A model generated the notes under the pieces. It made no database searches and was not told the origin of the DNA. It saw nothing but the letters and a program-made list of their open reading frames with translations. Both the position numbers and the translations under genes were made by a program. Shown piece after piece: positions 1 through 6,915 of a DNA stretch of 17,234 bases. The stretch covers positions 1 through 17,234 of the forward strand of contig JAFGGR010000069.1 in assembly GCA_016930475.1 (NCBI GenBank), given 5' to 3'. This DNA is from Clostridiales bacterium (GTDB lineage Bacteria > Bacillota > Clostridia > Saccharofermentanales > Saccharofermentanaceae). Positions within the stretch are counted from its first letter, which is position 1. The number at the start of each line of letters is the position of its first letter.

Positions 1-2
1 AT

Positions 3-1196
3 TGCAGGAAGAAACGTTCGGTCCTCTTGCGTAAGGCATATCAACGGATCCCTGCGACGACGCGAAAAGCAATCGAAGAATTCACCGATGAGCGTGAATG
101 GGTGCAAGATTTGGCACTCTTTCTTATGCTTCGCGCGATGAACGGAGGAAGCCCGTGGTGGGAATGGAAAGACGAGGACTTACGCCGTCATGACCCCTAT
201 TCGCTGGCCGCTATCCGCGATCGGTACCGCGAGGAATATCTATTCTATGCCTTTGTCCAGTATCTCTTTTTCACTCAATGGAGCGCTCTGAAGACACAGA
301 TCAATGCTCTTGGTATCAGCGTCATCGGGGACATTCCGATTTATGTTTCCAGAGATTCCGTTGATGTCTGGGCCCATCGTCCGTTGTTTCAAATCGACGA
401 GCGGTTGAATTTTCTTAATGTCGCCGGAGTTCCGCCGGATTATTTTTCGGAAAAGGGACAGTTATGGGGGAATCCGTTATACAATTGGGCGGCGCACGCA
501 GATGAGGATTACCGGTGGTGGAGAAGCAGACTTTCAAATAATTTCGGATTATATGACCTTTTAAGGATCGATCATTTTCGGGGTTTCAGCTCATACTGGA
601 GCGTCGAATCCGACCGAAAGGATGCGATCGTCGGCACATGGGAGAAAGGTCCGGGACAGGCCTTTTTCGACCGGTTGCAGTTGGACTTTCCGGAAGCGCC
701 GATTTTCGCGGAGGATTTGGGCGAGGCGACCGAGGATTTGCAGAATTTTCTGGATTCGACCGGCTTTCCCGGGATGCGGGTTTTTCAGTTTGGGTTTGAC
801 GATGAAGAAGACAATAAACATCGACCGCATAACTATTCGCGATCCTGCGTCGCCTATTCCGGAACGCACGACAACGATACTTCCCTCGGATGGTATTCCG
901 GTCTTCCGGAGGATAGTGTGCAGACATTAAGAGCCTATTGCGGGTTGGATCTGCGCGAGACGGAGCCGGATAAACCGGAGGCGATCTGCAAGGGGATCAT
1001 TCGATCCGTGATGCAATCGCACGCGGATCTGGTCATTTTCCCGGTTCAGGATATCCTCTATATGGACTCGTCCCGGAGAATGAATGTTCCGGGAACGCAG
1101 ACAGGCAACTGGGGCGTTCGCTTTCTGCGAGAGGAGCTTGCCCGTGCCGACCTGAAATGGCTTATGAGAATGAATCGGCTTACCGGCCGAATCTGA
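3..1196 (+). CDS. malQ: 4-alpha-glucanotransferase (amylomaltase), 5' end cut by the window edge
   Basis: A GH77 disproportionating enzyme that moves 4-alpha-glucan segments between maltodextrins in the cytoplasm. The frame is open from base 3 to the TGA at 1194-1196, giving about 397 residues. Family members are near 500, so roughly 100 N-terminal residues lie outside the window; the TTG at 27 is internal, not a start. Seen motifs: GDIPIYVS and VPPDYFSEKGQLWGNP in the first half. The three catalytic regions are all present: RIDHFRG with the nucleophile Asp codon at 570, FAEDLG with the acid/base Glu codon at 711, and GTHDND with its Asp at 870. A C-terminal PGTQTGNW block follows. All catalytic acids are intact, so the gene looks functional. 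It is followed at once by glpK, probably in the same transcript. Confidence 0.95.
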   Translation, partial: CRKKRSVLLRKAYQRIPATTRKAIEEFTDEREWVQDLALFLMLRAMNGGSPWWEWKDEDLRRHDPYSLAAIRDRYREEYLFYAFVQYLFFTQWSALKTQINALGISVIGDIPIYVSRDSVDVWAHRPLFQIDERLNFLNVAGVPPDYFSEKGQLWGNPLYNWAAHADEDYRWWRSRLSNNFGLYDLLRIDHFRGFSSYWSVESDRKDAIVGTWEKGPGQAFFDRLQLDFPEAPIFAEDLGEATEDLQNFLDSTGFPGMRVFQFGFDDEEDNKHRPHNYSRSCVAYSGTHDNDTSLGWYSGLPEDSVQTLRAYCGLDLRETEPDKPEAICKGIIRSVMQSHADLVIFPVQDILYMDSSRRMNVPGTQTGNWGVRFLREELARADLKWLMRMNRLTGRI

Positions 1197-1202
1197 GGAG
1201 GG
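1196..1202 (+). promoter_or_regulatory. Shine-Dalgarno of glpK
   Basis: AGGAGGG lies just after and partly within the malQ stop codon, about 5 bases before the glpK ATG at 1207. The tight packing argues for co-transcription and possible translational coupling of malQ and glpK. Confidence 0.8.
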
Positions 1203-1206
1203 CGAA

Positions 1207-2721
1207 ATGGGCGGATACATTCTTGCGATCGATCAGGGAACGACCAGTTCCAGATGTATGATATTTGACGACAAAGGACAATCCATCGGTTCCGGGAATG
1301 CATCCTTCAAGCAATACTATCCGCAGCCGGGCTGGGTCGAGCACGACCCCGAGGACATATTCGCGTCTGTCATTACCTCAATGAATCAGGCTCTCGACCG
1401 CAGTGGTATGGATTCGACCTCGATCGCCGCGATCGGAATCACCAACCAGAGAGAAACGACGGTGATCTGGGATCGCCTGACAGGACTCCCGATATATAAC
1501 GCCATTGTCTGGCAATGCCGAAGAACCGCTTCAATCTGTGAGGAATGGAAGAACAACGGATGGGAGCCGGAGGTTCGTGAAAGGACCGGACTGGTCATCG
1601 ACGCTTATTTTTCTGCCGGAAAGATCAAGTGGATCCTCGAAAATGTCCCCGGCGCCCGGGCGAAGGCTGAAGCGGGCAATTTATTGTTCGGCACCGTTGA
1701 TTCATGGTTAGTGTACAAGCTGACCGGCGGGCAGTCGCATGTAACGGATTATTCCAATGCATCCAGAACGATGATTTTCAATACCGATAAACTCTCTTGG
1801 GATCACGAGCTGTGCCGGCGATTCGGTATCCCCGTTAAGCTTTTACCGAAGGCGCTTCCGTCGTGTTCGGAGTTCGGATCGGTCGCGTCGGGCATTCCCG
1901 GTTTGGAGCGGCTTACGGGTGTCCGGATCACCGGGATCGCCGGGGATCAGCCGGCGGCGCTTTTCGGGCAAATGTGCCTGAGCGAGGGCGATGTGAAGAA
2001 TACTTACGGGACAGGTTGCTTTACGCTGATGAACACGGGGGGAAAACGAATCATTTCTTCCGGAGGACTTTTGACATCGGCCGCTTGGTCCTATGACGGT
2101 AAAACAGTCTATGCCCTGGAGGGAAGTGTTTTTCATGCGGGTTCGATCATCTCCTGGCTCAAGGACGAGATGAAGCTGATTTCAACACCTCGGGAGTGCG
2201 ATGAGTTGGCAGAAAGCGTAGAGAACAGCGGTGGGGTTTTCCTGGTTCCGGCATTTTCCGGCCTGGGTGCCCCGTACTGGGATATGTATGCGCGAGGATG
2301 TCTGATCGGACTGACGCGCGGGAGCAACAGAGCGCATATTGCCCGCGCCGCCATCGAATCGATCGCATATCAAGTCTATGATTTGGTTGAGCTGATGAAG
2401 AGGGATTCCGGCTATGAGATCCGGACACTCAAGGCAGACGGCGGAGTCAGCGTCAGCAACCTTTTGATGCAGATGCAGGCGGATCTTATCGGCGTTCCGG
2501 TTCATCGATCGCGAGAAAAAGAGACGACTTCTTTAGGTGCCGCGCTTCTTGCCGGATTGACGGCAGAGGTTTGGGGCGGACTGGAAGAGGTCTCTGCGCT
2601 ATATGCCAGCGATCGCGTGTTTTCGCCGGCCGCTCCGAAAGCTTTTCGAGAGGAACGGATCGGCCTTTGGAAGAAGGCTGTTTCTCGGGCTTCCTCGTGG
2701 GAAGAACCGACCACCCGGTGA
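1207..2721 (+). CDS. glpK: Glycerol kinase
   Basis: ATP-dependent phosphorylation of glycerol to sn-glycerol 3-phosphate in the cytoplasm, an FGGY-family kinase. The 504 residues equal the usual length. Seen motifs: AIDQGTTSSR (phosphate-binding loop, residues 7-16), GITNQRETTVIWD (77-89, with the Arg-Glu glycerol-binding pair), IVWQCRRT, GIAGDQ (243-248, Asp247 the likely catalytic base), NTYGTGCF, and a C-terminal DGGVSVSNLLMQMQAD block. The ATG at 1207 has a strong SD. Oddity: many Gram-positive GlpKs have a PTS-phosphorylated His in a YHFYG-like segment shortly before GIAGDQ. Here the matching residues (220-224) read CSEFG, without His. No glpF or glpD is visible. The product, glycerol 3-phosphate, feeds lipid synthesis and glycolysis. 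Confidence 0.97.
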   Translation: MGGYILAIDQGTTSSRCMIFDDKGQSIGSGNASFKQYYPQPGWVEHDPEDIFASVITSMNQALDRSGMDSTSIAAIGITNQRETTVIWDRLTGLPIYNAIVWQCRRTASICEEWKNNGWEPEVRERTGLVIDAYFSAGKIKWILENVPGARAKAEAGNLLFGTVDSWLVYKLTGGQSHVTDYSNASRTMIFNTDKLSWDHELCRRFGIPVKLLPKALPSCSEFGSVASGIPGLERLTGVRITGIAGDQPAALFGQMCLSEGDVKNTYGTGCFTLMNTGGKRIISSGGLLTSAAWSYDGKTVYALEGSVFHAGSIISWLKDEMKLISTPRECDELAESVENSGGVFLVPAFSGLGAPYWDMYARGCLIGLTRGSNRAHIARAAIESIAYQVYDLVELMKRDSGYEIRTLKADGGVSVSNLLMQMQADLIGVPVHRSREKETTSLGAALLAGLTAEVWGGLEEVSALYASDRVFSPAAPKAFREERIGLWKKAVSRASSWEEPTTR

Positions 2722-2722
2722 T

Positions 2723-3337
2723 TCAGCCGAGCGTTCCTTTGGATTTTTCCGGAAGATAGATCTCACAGGAACACTCGTCCGGATGATCCCAGACAAAAAT
2801 ATTCCTGCCGTGATATTTTCGCGTGATCCAGAGGCTGACCCAATCACCGCCGGTCGAAAAAATCATGATCAGCGTGATCAGAAACGAAAAAGGATCCTTG
2901 AGCAGGACCGACACGATCCCCAACGGAACAATGAGAAGGAAAAAAGGCGCGATCATCGAAAGACGATATGCGCCTAAGGGTAGAGCTTCAATGCTGTATG
3001 CGTAGGGGGTCAGCATTCGCGTGCCGATTGTGATGCTTTTTCTTCCTTCTTTTGAAAAAATCAGAAAGAAAAGCAGATGGATCAGCTCGTGCATGAAAAT
3101 CAATATGAGAAGAGCCGAAAAAAATGCGATGAAATACAGAGGAATCAAAACAGTCCGGTCGGAAAGAGAGGATGGGATGTCGACGCGCGAAACGGCAGAG
3201 AAGGATAGGGCGTACAAAATGATATAAAGCACAGCAAGCGGAACGGGCATCAAAAAGCCCAAAATATTCGCACGAAAAGCGGAAAGCGAATGCTCTTTCA
3301 ACTGATAACCGCCTTTTGTAAGGGTCTCCCGGATCAT
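2723..3337 (-). CDS. DUF3267-type multi-pass membrane protein with HExxH motif
   Basis: Resembles the DUF3267 family of putative membrane zincin peptidases; no substrate is known. With the chosen start the protein has 204 residues and about four hydrophobic stretches (roughly 27-48, 64-96, 127-147 and 149-171). HELIH at 83-87 lies within the second, and a GGDW motif with Asp165 in the last could supply a further metal ligand (inference). The polar tail contains DHPDECSCEIY. The frame extends upstream to 3406, but that would run through a TATAAT at 3365-3370 and into the padR promoter. The ATG at 3337 has GAGG 9 bases upstream and fits a leader of about 20 bases; ATGs at 3352 and 3346 are alternatives. 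The stop lies one base from the glpK stop. Confidence 0.75.
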   Translation of the reverse strand: MIRETLTKGGYQLKEHSLSAFRANILGFLMPVPLAVLYIILYALSFSAVSRVDIPSSLSDRTVLIPLYFIAFFSALLILIFMHELIHLLFFLIFSKEGRKSITIGTRMLTPYAYSIEALPLGAYRLSMIAPFFLLIVPLGIVSVLLKDPFSFLITLIMIFSTGGDWVSLWITRKYHGRNIFVWDHPDECSCEIYLPEKSKGTLG

Positions 3338-3364
3338 AGCACGCATCCTCATATTTTTTCGATA

Positions 3365-3370
3365 ATTATA
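3365..3370 (-). promoter_or_regulatory. Candidate -10 box of the DUF3267 gene
   Basis: Reading the minus strand, a perfect TATAAT lies about 28 bases before the proposed ATG at 3337. No good -35 is seen 16-18 bases upstream (TATCTA at 17). It sits back to back with the padR promoter, so the two may compete or share a regulator. Confidence 0.45.
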
Positions 3371-3395
3371 ACTGAAAAAAATAATCCTAGATACC

Positions 3396-3424
3396 TTGAC
3401 AGACACAGTATAACGAGATAAAAT
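3396..3424 (+). promoter_or_regulatory. Promoter of the padR operon
   Basis: TTGACA (3396-3401), a 17-base spacer and TAAAAT (3419-3424) form a near-consensus housekeeping promoter. The start of transcription should fall near 3431, giving a leader of about 33 bases before the padR ATG. AAAGGAG at about 3449-3455 is the SD. The last part of the spacer holds one copy of a 10-base direct repeat, and the second copy follows the -10 box. Confidence 0.8.
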
Positions 3425-3435
3425 CTATAACGAGA
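3409..3435. repeat. Two TATAACGAGA direct repeats around the padR -10 box
   Basis: TATAACGAGA occurs at 3409-3418 and again at 3426-3435, a 17-base period, with the -10 box TAAAAT wedged between (3419-3424). The position is ideal for a repressor operator, and PadR proteins commonly repress their own operon. PadR dimers usually bind inverted rather than direct repeats, so the binder is inferred, not shown. Confidence 0.6.
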
Positions 3436-3463
3436 ATAGACTTACACGAAAGGAGAAGGTACT

Positions 3464-3799
3464 ATGTCAATCACCTCAGACCTGCTTCGTGGTCACACCG
3501 ACACCATTATCCTGAAGCACCTCCTGAAAAATGACAGCTACGGATACGAAATCAATAAGTCGATCCAAGAGAAGACACAAGGCCGATACGAGTTAAAAGA
3601 AGCGACCTTATACTCAGCTTTTCGAAGACTTGAGGAGACCGGACTCATTTCATCCTACTGGGGGGACGAGACGACAGGGGCACGCAGACGCTACTACACG
3701 ATCACCGGATCCGGAAAGAGCGTTTACAGCAAGAATCTAACGGACTGGAACGAAGCCAAAGAGATCATTGACGAGTTGATCAAGGAGGAGTGCAAATGA
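3464..3799 (+). CDS. PadR-family transcriptional regulator
   Basis: A 111-residue cytoplasmic winged-helix repressor. Seen family features: an N-terminal helix with LLRGHTDTIIL, then the YGYEI segment, the recognition region ELKEATLYSAFRRLEETGLI, and the wing ISSYWGDETTGARRRYYTIT, followed by a C-terminal dimerisation helix. Length is normal for the short PadR class. The ATG at 3464 has a good SD. The last codons overlap the next gene by 4 bases (ATGA). It heads a three-gene operon with a HAAS-domain membrane protein and a DUF4097 protein, an arrangement common in Bacillota, so it most likely senses a compound or envelope state and represses this operon. The ligand is unknown. Confidence 0.92.
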   Translation: MSITSDLLRGHTDTIILKHLLKNDSYGYEINKSIQEKTQGRYELKEATLYSAFRRLEETGLISSYWGDETTGARRRYYTITGSGKSVYSKNLTDWNEAKEIIDELIKEECK

Positions 3800-4455
3800 A
3801 CGAGCGAATAAAGGCGCATATCGAGGGGCTTTTCCAGTCCGCGCCGAGAACCAAGAAGATCATTGAGTTAAAAGAAGAAATCATGTCGAACTGCAACTGC
3901 AAATACGAGGACCTGATCGCAGGAGGAGCGACTTCGGACGAGGCGTTCAAAACAGTGATCGCCGGTATCGGTGACGTCTCTGAGCTGATCTCCCAACTGG
4001 AGACCGGTGTCTCGCCCGACGCGCATCTGGTCGAACAAGGGAAAAAGAGAAGCGCGCTTCTCGTTTCGTTGGCCGTAGGGTTGTTTATCCTCTCGCCGTC
4101 GTGGTTCATCGTCTTTTCATGGCTGGGGTTGAGCTATGAACTGGCTTTGTTTTTGATGTTTGTATGTATCGCAGGCGGTGTCGGTCTGCTGATTTATAAT
4201 TCGATGACCAAGGTTGAGTACAACAAAACGGATGAAACGATGGTCGAGGAATTTAGGGAATGGAAGGTTCAAAAGGATCAGAAGAACAGTCTCAGAAGCA
4301 ATATTTCCGCTATCTTATGGCCAAGCATCCTGATTGCTTATTTCTTGATCAGCTTTCTGACGCAAGCCTGGTATATCACATGGGTCCTCTTTATCGCCGG
4401 AGTCATGATCGAAGGAATCATAAGCGTCATATTTGACCTAAGGAAGGATAAGTAA
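3796..4455 (+). CDS. HAAS (DUF1700-like) domain membrane protein
   Basis: A 219-residue protein. The N-terminal 70 or so residues form a helical HAAS/permease-prefix-like domain, with helices around MNERIKAHIEGLF, KKIIELKEEIMSNC and GATSDEAFKTVIAGIGDV. Four hydrophobic segments follow: about 84-107, 113-133, a pair of segments split by a charged stretch near 158-179, and 183-204. The domain is typical of membrane proteins next to PadR genes, but its biochemical role is unknown. A GTG at 3790 is possible. The ATG at 3796 was chosen because AAGGAGG at 3782-3788 lies 7 bases before it and because it makes the usual ATGA overlap with padR, implying translational coupling. Confidence 0.8.
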   Translation: MNERIKAHIEGLFQSAPRTKKIIELKEEIMSNCNCKYEDLIAGGATSDEAFKTVIAGIGDVSELISQLETGVSPDAHLVEQGKKRSALLVSLAVGLFILSPSWFIVFSWLGLSYELALFLMFVCIAGGVGLLIYNSMTKVEYNKTDETMVEEFREWKVQKDQKNSLRSNISAILWPSILIAYFLISFLTQAWYITWVLFIAGVMIEGIISVIFDLRKDK

Positions 4456-5409
4456 ATGAAAACATTGAAAATTATCTTATTGATCGTCCTGATACTGGGA
4501 GTGGTTGCAATCACAAGCATACTGATCGCAACTTTGTTCGGAGGCCTCTCGATTTCTTTCCCATATTCTGTACCTGCGATTGTTATATCGGACGAGCAGT
4601 TTGAAGCGGACGGGATCGAAACGATCGAGATCGACCTGGCCTCCGCGGATGTCGTCTTACGAAAATCGGAGGACGAGAGTTTTCGAGTCGTTTTCAGCGG
4701 TCCGAATTCGGAAAAAGAGGACCCTACGATCACGGCAGTCGGGGAATCCGACAAAATCGTCATCCAACAAAGGAGTCAAGTGATGTCGATATTCGGCATG
4801 GGGCACCGAGTCGTCACCATCTACATTCCGGAAGGTTTTTCGGGAACGATCGATCATCAATGCGCATCGGGGGATATGGAAGTGACCGAAGATTTTTCCT
4901 TCGGTGAATTCTCTTACCGGGTTGCGTCCGGTGATATGAGATGCAAAAATCTGGTCGCCGATAAAATATCGATCGATACCTCATCCGGGGACCTTCTCTG
5001 TGGGACGGTCGAAGCCGTTGAATTTAACATAAAGACCGCTTCCGGAGACATGAGCATCGAAAAATTGATCGGGAACGGAAGCGTGAAAATGATTTCCGGG
5101 GACATCCGGATCGACGATTACAGTGCCGGCGGATTGATCAGCTCCAGCTCGGGGGGCATCAGTATGTCACTTCGGGAAATGACATCGGATCTGACGATCA
5201 AAGCGATTTCCGGTGATATTGACATGACCGTGGGACAGGACTTTTCCGCTCAACTGGATATTTCGGTGACAAGCGGAGACATTTCCGTCGGGACGCCCCT
5301 CGACGATGCGCATGTCGGAAAGCGTACGACGACGGGTATGATCGGAGAAAACCCGGAATATCTTTTGAAGATAGAGACGACTTCCGGAGATGTTCGCTTC
5401 GACGGTTGA
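4456..5409 (+). CDS. DUF4097 beta-repeat protein with N-terminal membrane anchor
   Basis: A 317-residue protein starting directly after the stop of the HAAS gene, with an AAGGAAGG-type SD. Residues 5-28 are a hydrophobic anchor (signal-anchor type; no lipobox Cys seen), so the rest is probably outside the membrane. From about residue 130 the protein repeats a short unit ending in S-G-D/G: ASGDMEV, ASGDMRC, SSGDLLC, ASGDMSI, ISGDIRI, SSGGISM, ISGDIDM, TSGDISV and TSGDVRF. These nine turns are about 20 residues apart and match a right-handed beta-solenoid of the DUF4097 type. The family is called a putative adhesin, but no ligand is established. It is the last gene of the padR operon and probably works with the HAAS protein at the membrane. 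Confidence 0.88.
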   Translation: MKTLKIILLIVLILGVVAITSILIATLFGGLSISFPYSVPAIVISDEQFEADGIETIEIDLASADVVLRKSEDESFRVVFSGPNSEKEDPTITAVGESDKIVIQQRSQVMSIFGMGHRVVTIYIPEGFSGTIDHQCASGDMEVTEDFSFGEFSYRVASGDMRCKNLVADKISIDTSSGDLLCGTVEAVEFNIKTASGDMSIEKLIGNGSVKMISGDIRIDDYSAGGLISSSSGGISMSLREMTSDLTIKAISGDIDMTVGQDFSAQLDISVTSGDISVGTPLDDAHVGKRTTTGMIGENPEYLLKIETTSGDVRFDG

Positions 5410-5435
5410 TCGAAACGATCGTAATAATTCAAACT

Positions 5436-5516
5436 GCCCGTAGTGACGGCCGAATCCTATCGCACCGGATCATTCATCCGATCGAAAAGATATCCGACCC
5501 GAACTACGGGCTTTTT
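5436..5516 (+). terminator. Long-loop hairpin with T run after the DUF4097 gene
   Basis: GCCCGTAGT (5436-5444) pairs perfectly with ACTACGGGC (5503-5511), followed by TTTTT (5512-5516). The 58-base loop is unusual for a terminator. It contains a further hairpin, CGGAT-cattc-ATCCG (5466-5480). It lies between convergent genes, so it would end the padR operon. Seen on the minus strand the hairpin lacks a good T run. Confidence 0.55.
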
Positions 5517-5535
5517 ATCGAAAAACGGTTCTGAG

Positions 5536-6816
5536 TTATGGTCTTCTGCGGCGAAATTGGGAAGGATGAGGCATGACCAGTCGAACTCTCCGGAGCGCCT
5601 CCGAGACCGGAAAACGGATCGGCACCGGTTTGCGGTTCTCCCGGTTCACGTATTCACGGTCGATGGTCGCGTTATACGCCACAAGGACGCGTTCCGCGAA
5701 GGTGCCGGCAGAGTACTCCTGAACGGAGATCAGGGCGTTTTTCGAAAAGTGATCCAAAGTTGACTCTCCGGTCAGAAGTTCATCCACTATGCCGGGTATC
5801 GCGTCACATTCGCGAAAAAGTCTGGAGTTGAAACCGTTTCTGAGAAGACTGCTTATGCTGTCGTCCTGTCTGGCCACCACCGGAAGTCCGGAAGCCATCG
5901 CTTCATAGTAGGTCAGTCCCTGGGTCTCCGTAACGGAACAAGAAATGAAAATGTCTCCGATCCGGTAATATTTGGCAATTTCGCTGTACGGTGCGGCACC
6001 CGAAAATATAACTCGATCCGATACTCCGAGCGAAGCGGTAAGCGCTTTCAGAGCCGATAAAGCCGGCCCGGTCCCGACAACGAGCAGACGAACTTCCGGG
6101 TGGCGGGAGGAAATTTGGGGCATCGTCCTAATGATCATGTCCAAACTCTTTTCCTTTGCGACACGACCCAGGCTCAGCAGTACTTTGTGATCGGGAAGAA
6201 TACCCAATGATCTTTTGAGGTCGGTTATTTCCTCCTCGTCGTAACGGGAACGGCGAAACGGCTCGAGATCGATCCCGGTCGGGATCACGTAAATCGGGCG
6301 TTTCACGCCGTAAGAGTGAAGCGATTTTTCCACCTTGCCGGTCGGGACGATGATCGAATCTGCCATATTGCAGAATAACCGACTGAAGACCTGTGCCATC
6401 TTGGGTGTCGCCAGATACCCCCTGGCGATATAGTGCGTATAATCCTCGAGCATCGTGTGGTAGGTGTGAATGACCGGTAAGCGTAGGTAATGGGATGCGT
6501 TCATACCCACAAAACCCATGAAAAACTCCGTCTGCGTGTGAATTATATCGATCCTGAGCTCGCGCATCAGCCGGATAACACGCGCAGAAAAAGGAGCGGT
6601 CGCCCGATGCGGCTTGATGAAAAAAATCGGTATACTCGGAAAGCGGTACACGGCGGAATCGTCCTTCAACTTCGCCATCATTTCCTTCGGCTCCGAGACG
6701 GTGAAGATATAAACCTTGTGACCGAAATTTCTTAAGGACTCAGCAAGTGTATAGATCGACGACGTAACGCCGTTAATATCCGGGAAATAGGTGTCGGTAA
6801 CGATCGCAATGTTCAT
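5536..6816 (-). CDS. GT4 glycosyltransferase, probable 1,2-diacylglycerol 3-alpha-glucosyltransferase
   Basis: A retaining GT-B enzyme that would transfer glucose from UDP-glucose to diacylglycerol at the inner membrane face, making glycolipid for the bilayer or as a lipoteichoic-acid anchor. The 426 residues show the family N-terminus MNIAIVTDTYFPDINGV, IIHTQTEFFMGFVG (91-104), VIHTYHTMLEDYTHYI (115-130), the hinge IPTGID, GRVAKEKSLD (217-226), VVGTGP, and the EX7E nucleotide-sugar motif Glu297-Glu305 within ETQGLTYYEAMASG. The HTYHTMLEDY segment is what most points to the diacylglycerol glucosyltransferase branch; other lipid GT4 enzymes remain possible. The C-terminal 35 residues are very Arg/Pro-rich, ending in QFRRRRP, and could bind anionic lipid. 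The ATG at 6816 was preferred to the upstream TTG at 6834, because GGAGGA lies 10 bases before it and the homologous N-terminus starts there. Confidence 0.88.
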   Translation of the reverse strand: MNIAIVTDTYFPDINGVTSSIYTLAESLRNFGHKVYIFTVSEPKEMMAKLKDDSAVYRFPSIPIFFIKPHRATAPFSARVIRLMRELRIDIIHTQTEFFMGFVGMNASHYLRLPVIHTYHTMLEDYTHYIARGYLATPKMAQVFSRLFCNMADSIIVPTGKVEKSLHSYGVKRPIYVIPTGIDLEPFRRSRYDEEEITDLKRSLGILPDHKVLLSLGRVAKEKSLDMIIRTMPQISSRHPEVRLLVVGTGPALSALKALTASLGVSDRVIFSGAAPYSEIAKYYRIGDIFISCSVTETQGLTYYEAMASGLPVVARQDDSISSLLRNGFNSRLFRECDAIPGIVDELLTGESTLDHFSKNALISVQEYSAGTFAERVLVAYNATIDREYVNRENRKPVPIRFPVSEALRRVRLVMPHPSQFRRRRP

Positions 6817-6852
6817 TCGTTCGCATTCCTCCAAAACGTTTCATGCTACAAC

Positions 6853-6881
6853 AGTATAATACGAATTCTTTAAATTGTCTT
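6853..6881 (-). promoter_or_regulatory. Candidate promoter of the glycosyltransferase gene
   Basis: On the minus strand AAGACA (6881-6876), a 17-base spacer and TATACT (6858-6853) lie about 37 bases before the ATG at 6816. The -10 matches consensus in 5 of 6 positions and the -35 in 4 of 6. It lets the gene be expressed separately from the two-component genes upstream. Confidence 0.6.
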
Positions 6882-6915
6882 ATTCTCTTGTCTCCCCGGA
6901 AAACCTGATCTTCGA

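Noticed and set aside
27..29. TTG as the true start of malQ
   Set aside because: The frame continues upstream to the window edge and the protein would lack about 100 residues present in the family.
5443..5763. 106-codon plus-strand ORF after the DUF4097 gene
   Set aside because: It overlaps the candidate terminator and the antisense of the glycosyltransferase gene, and has no SD or family feature.
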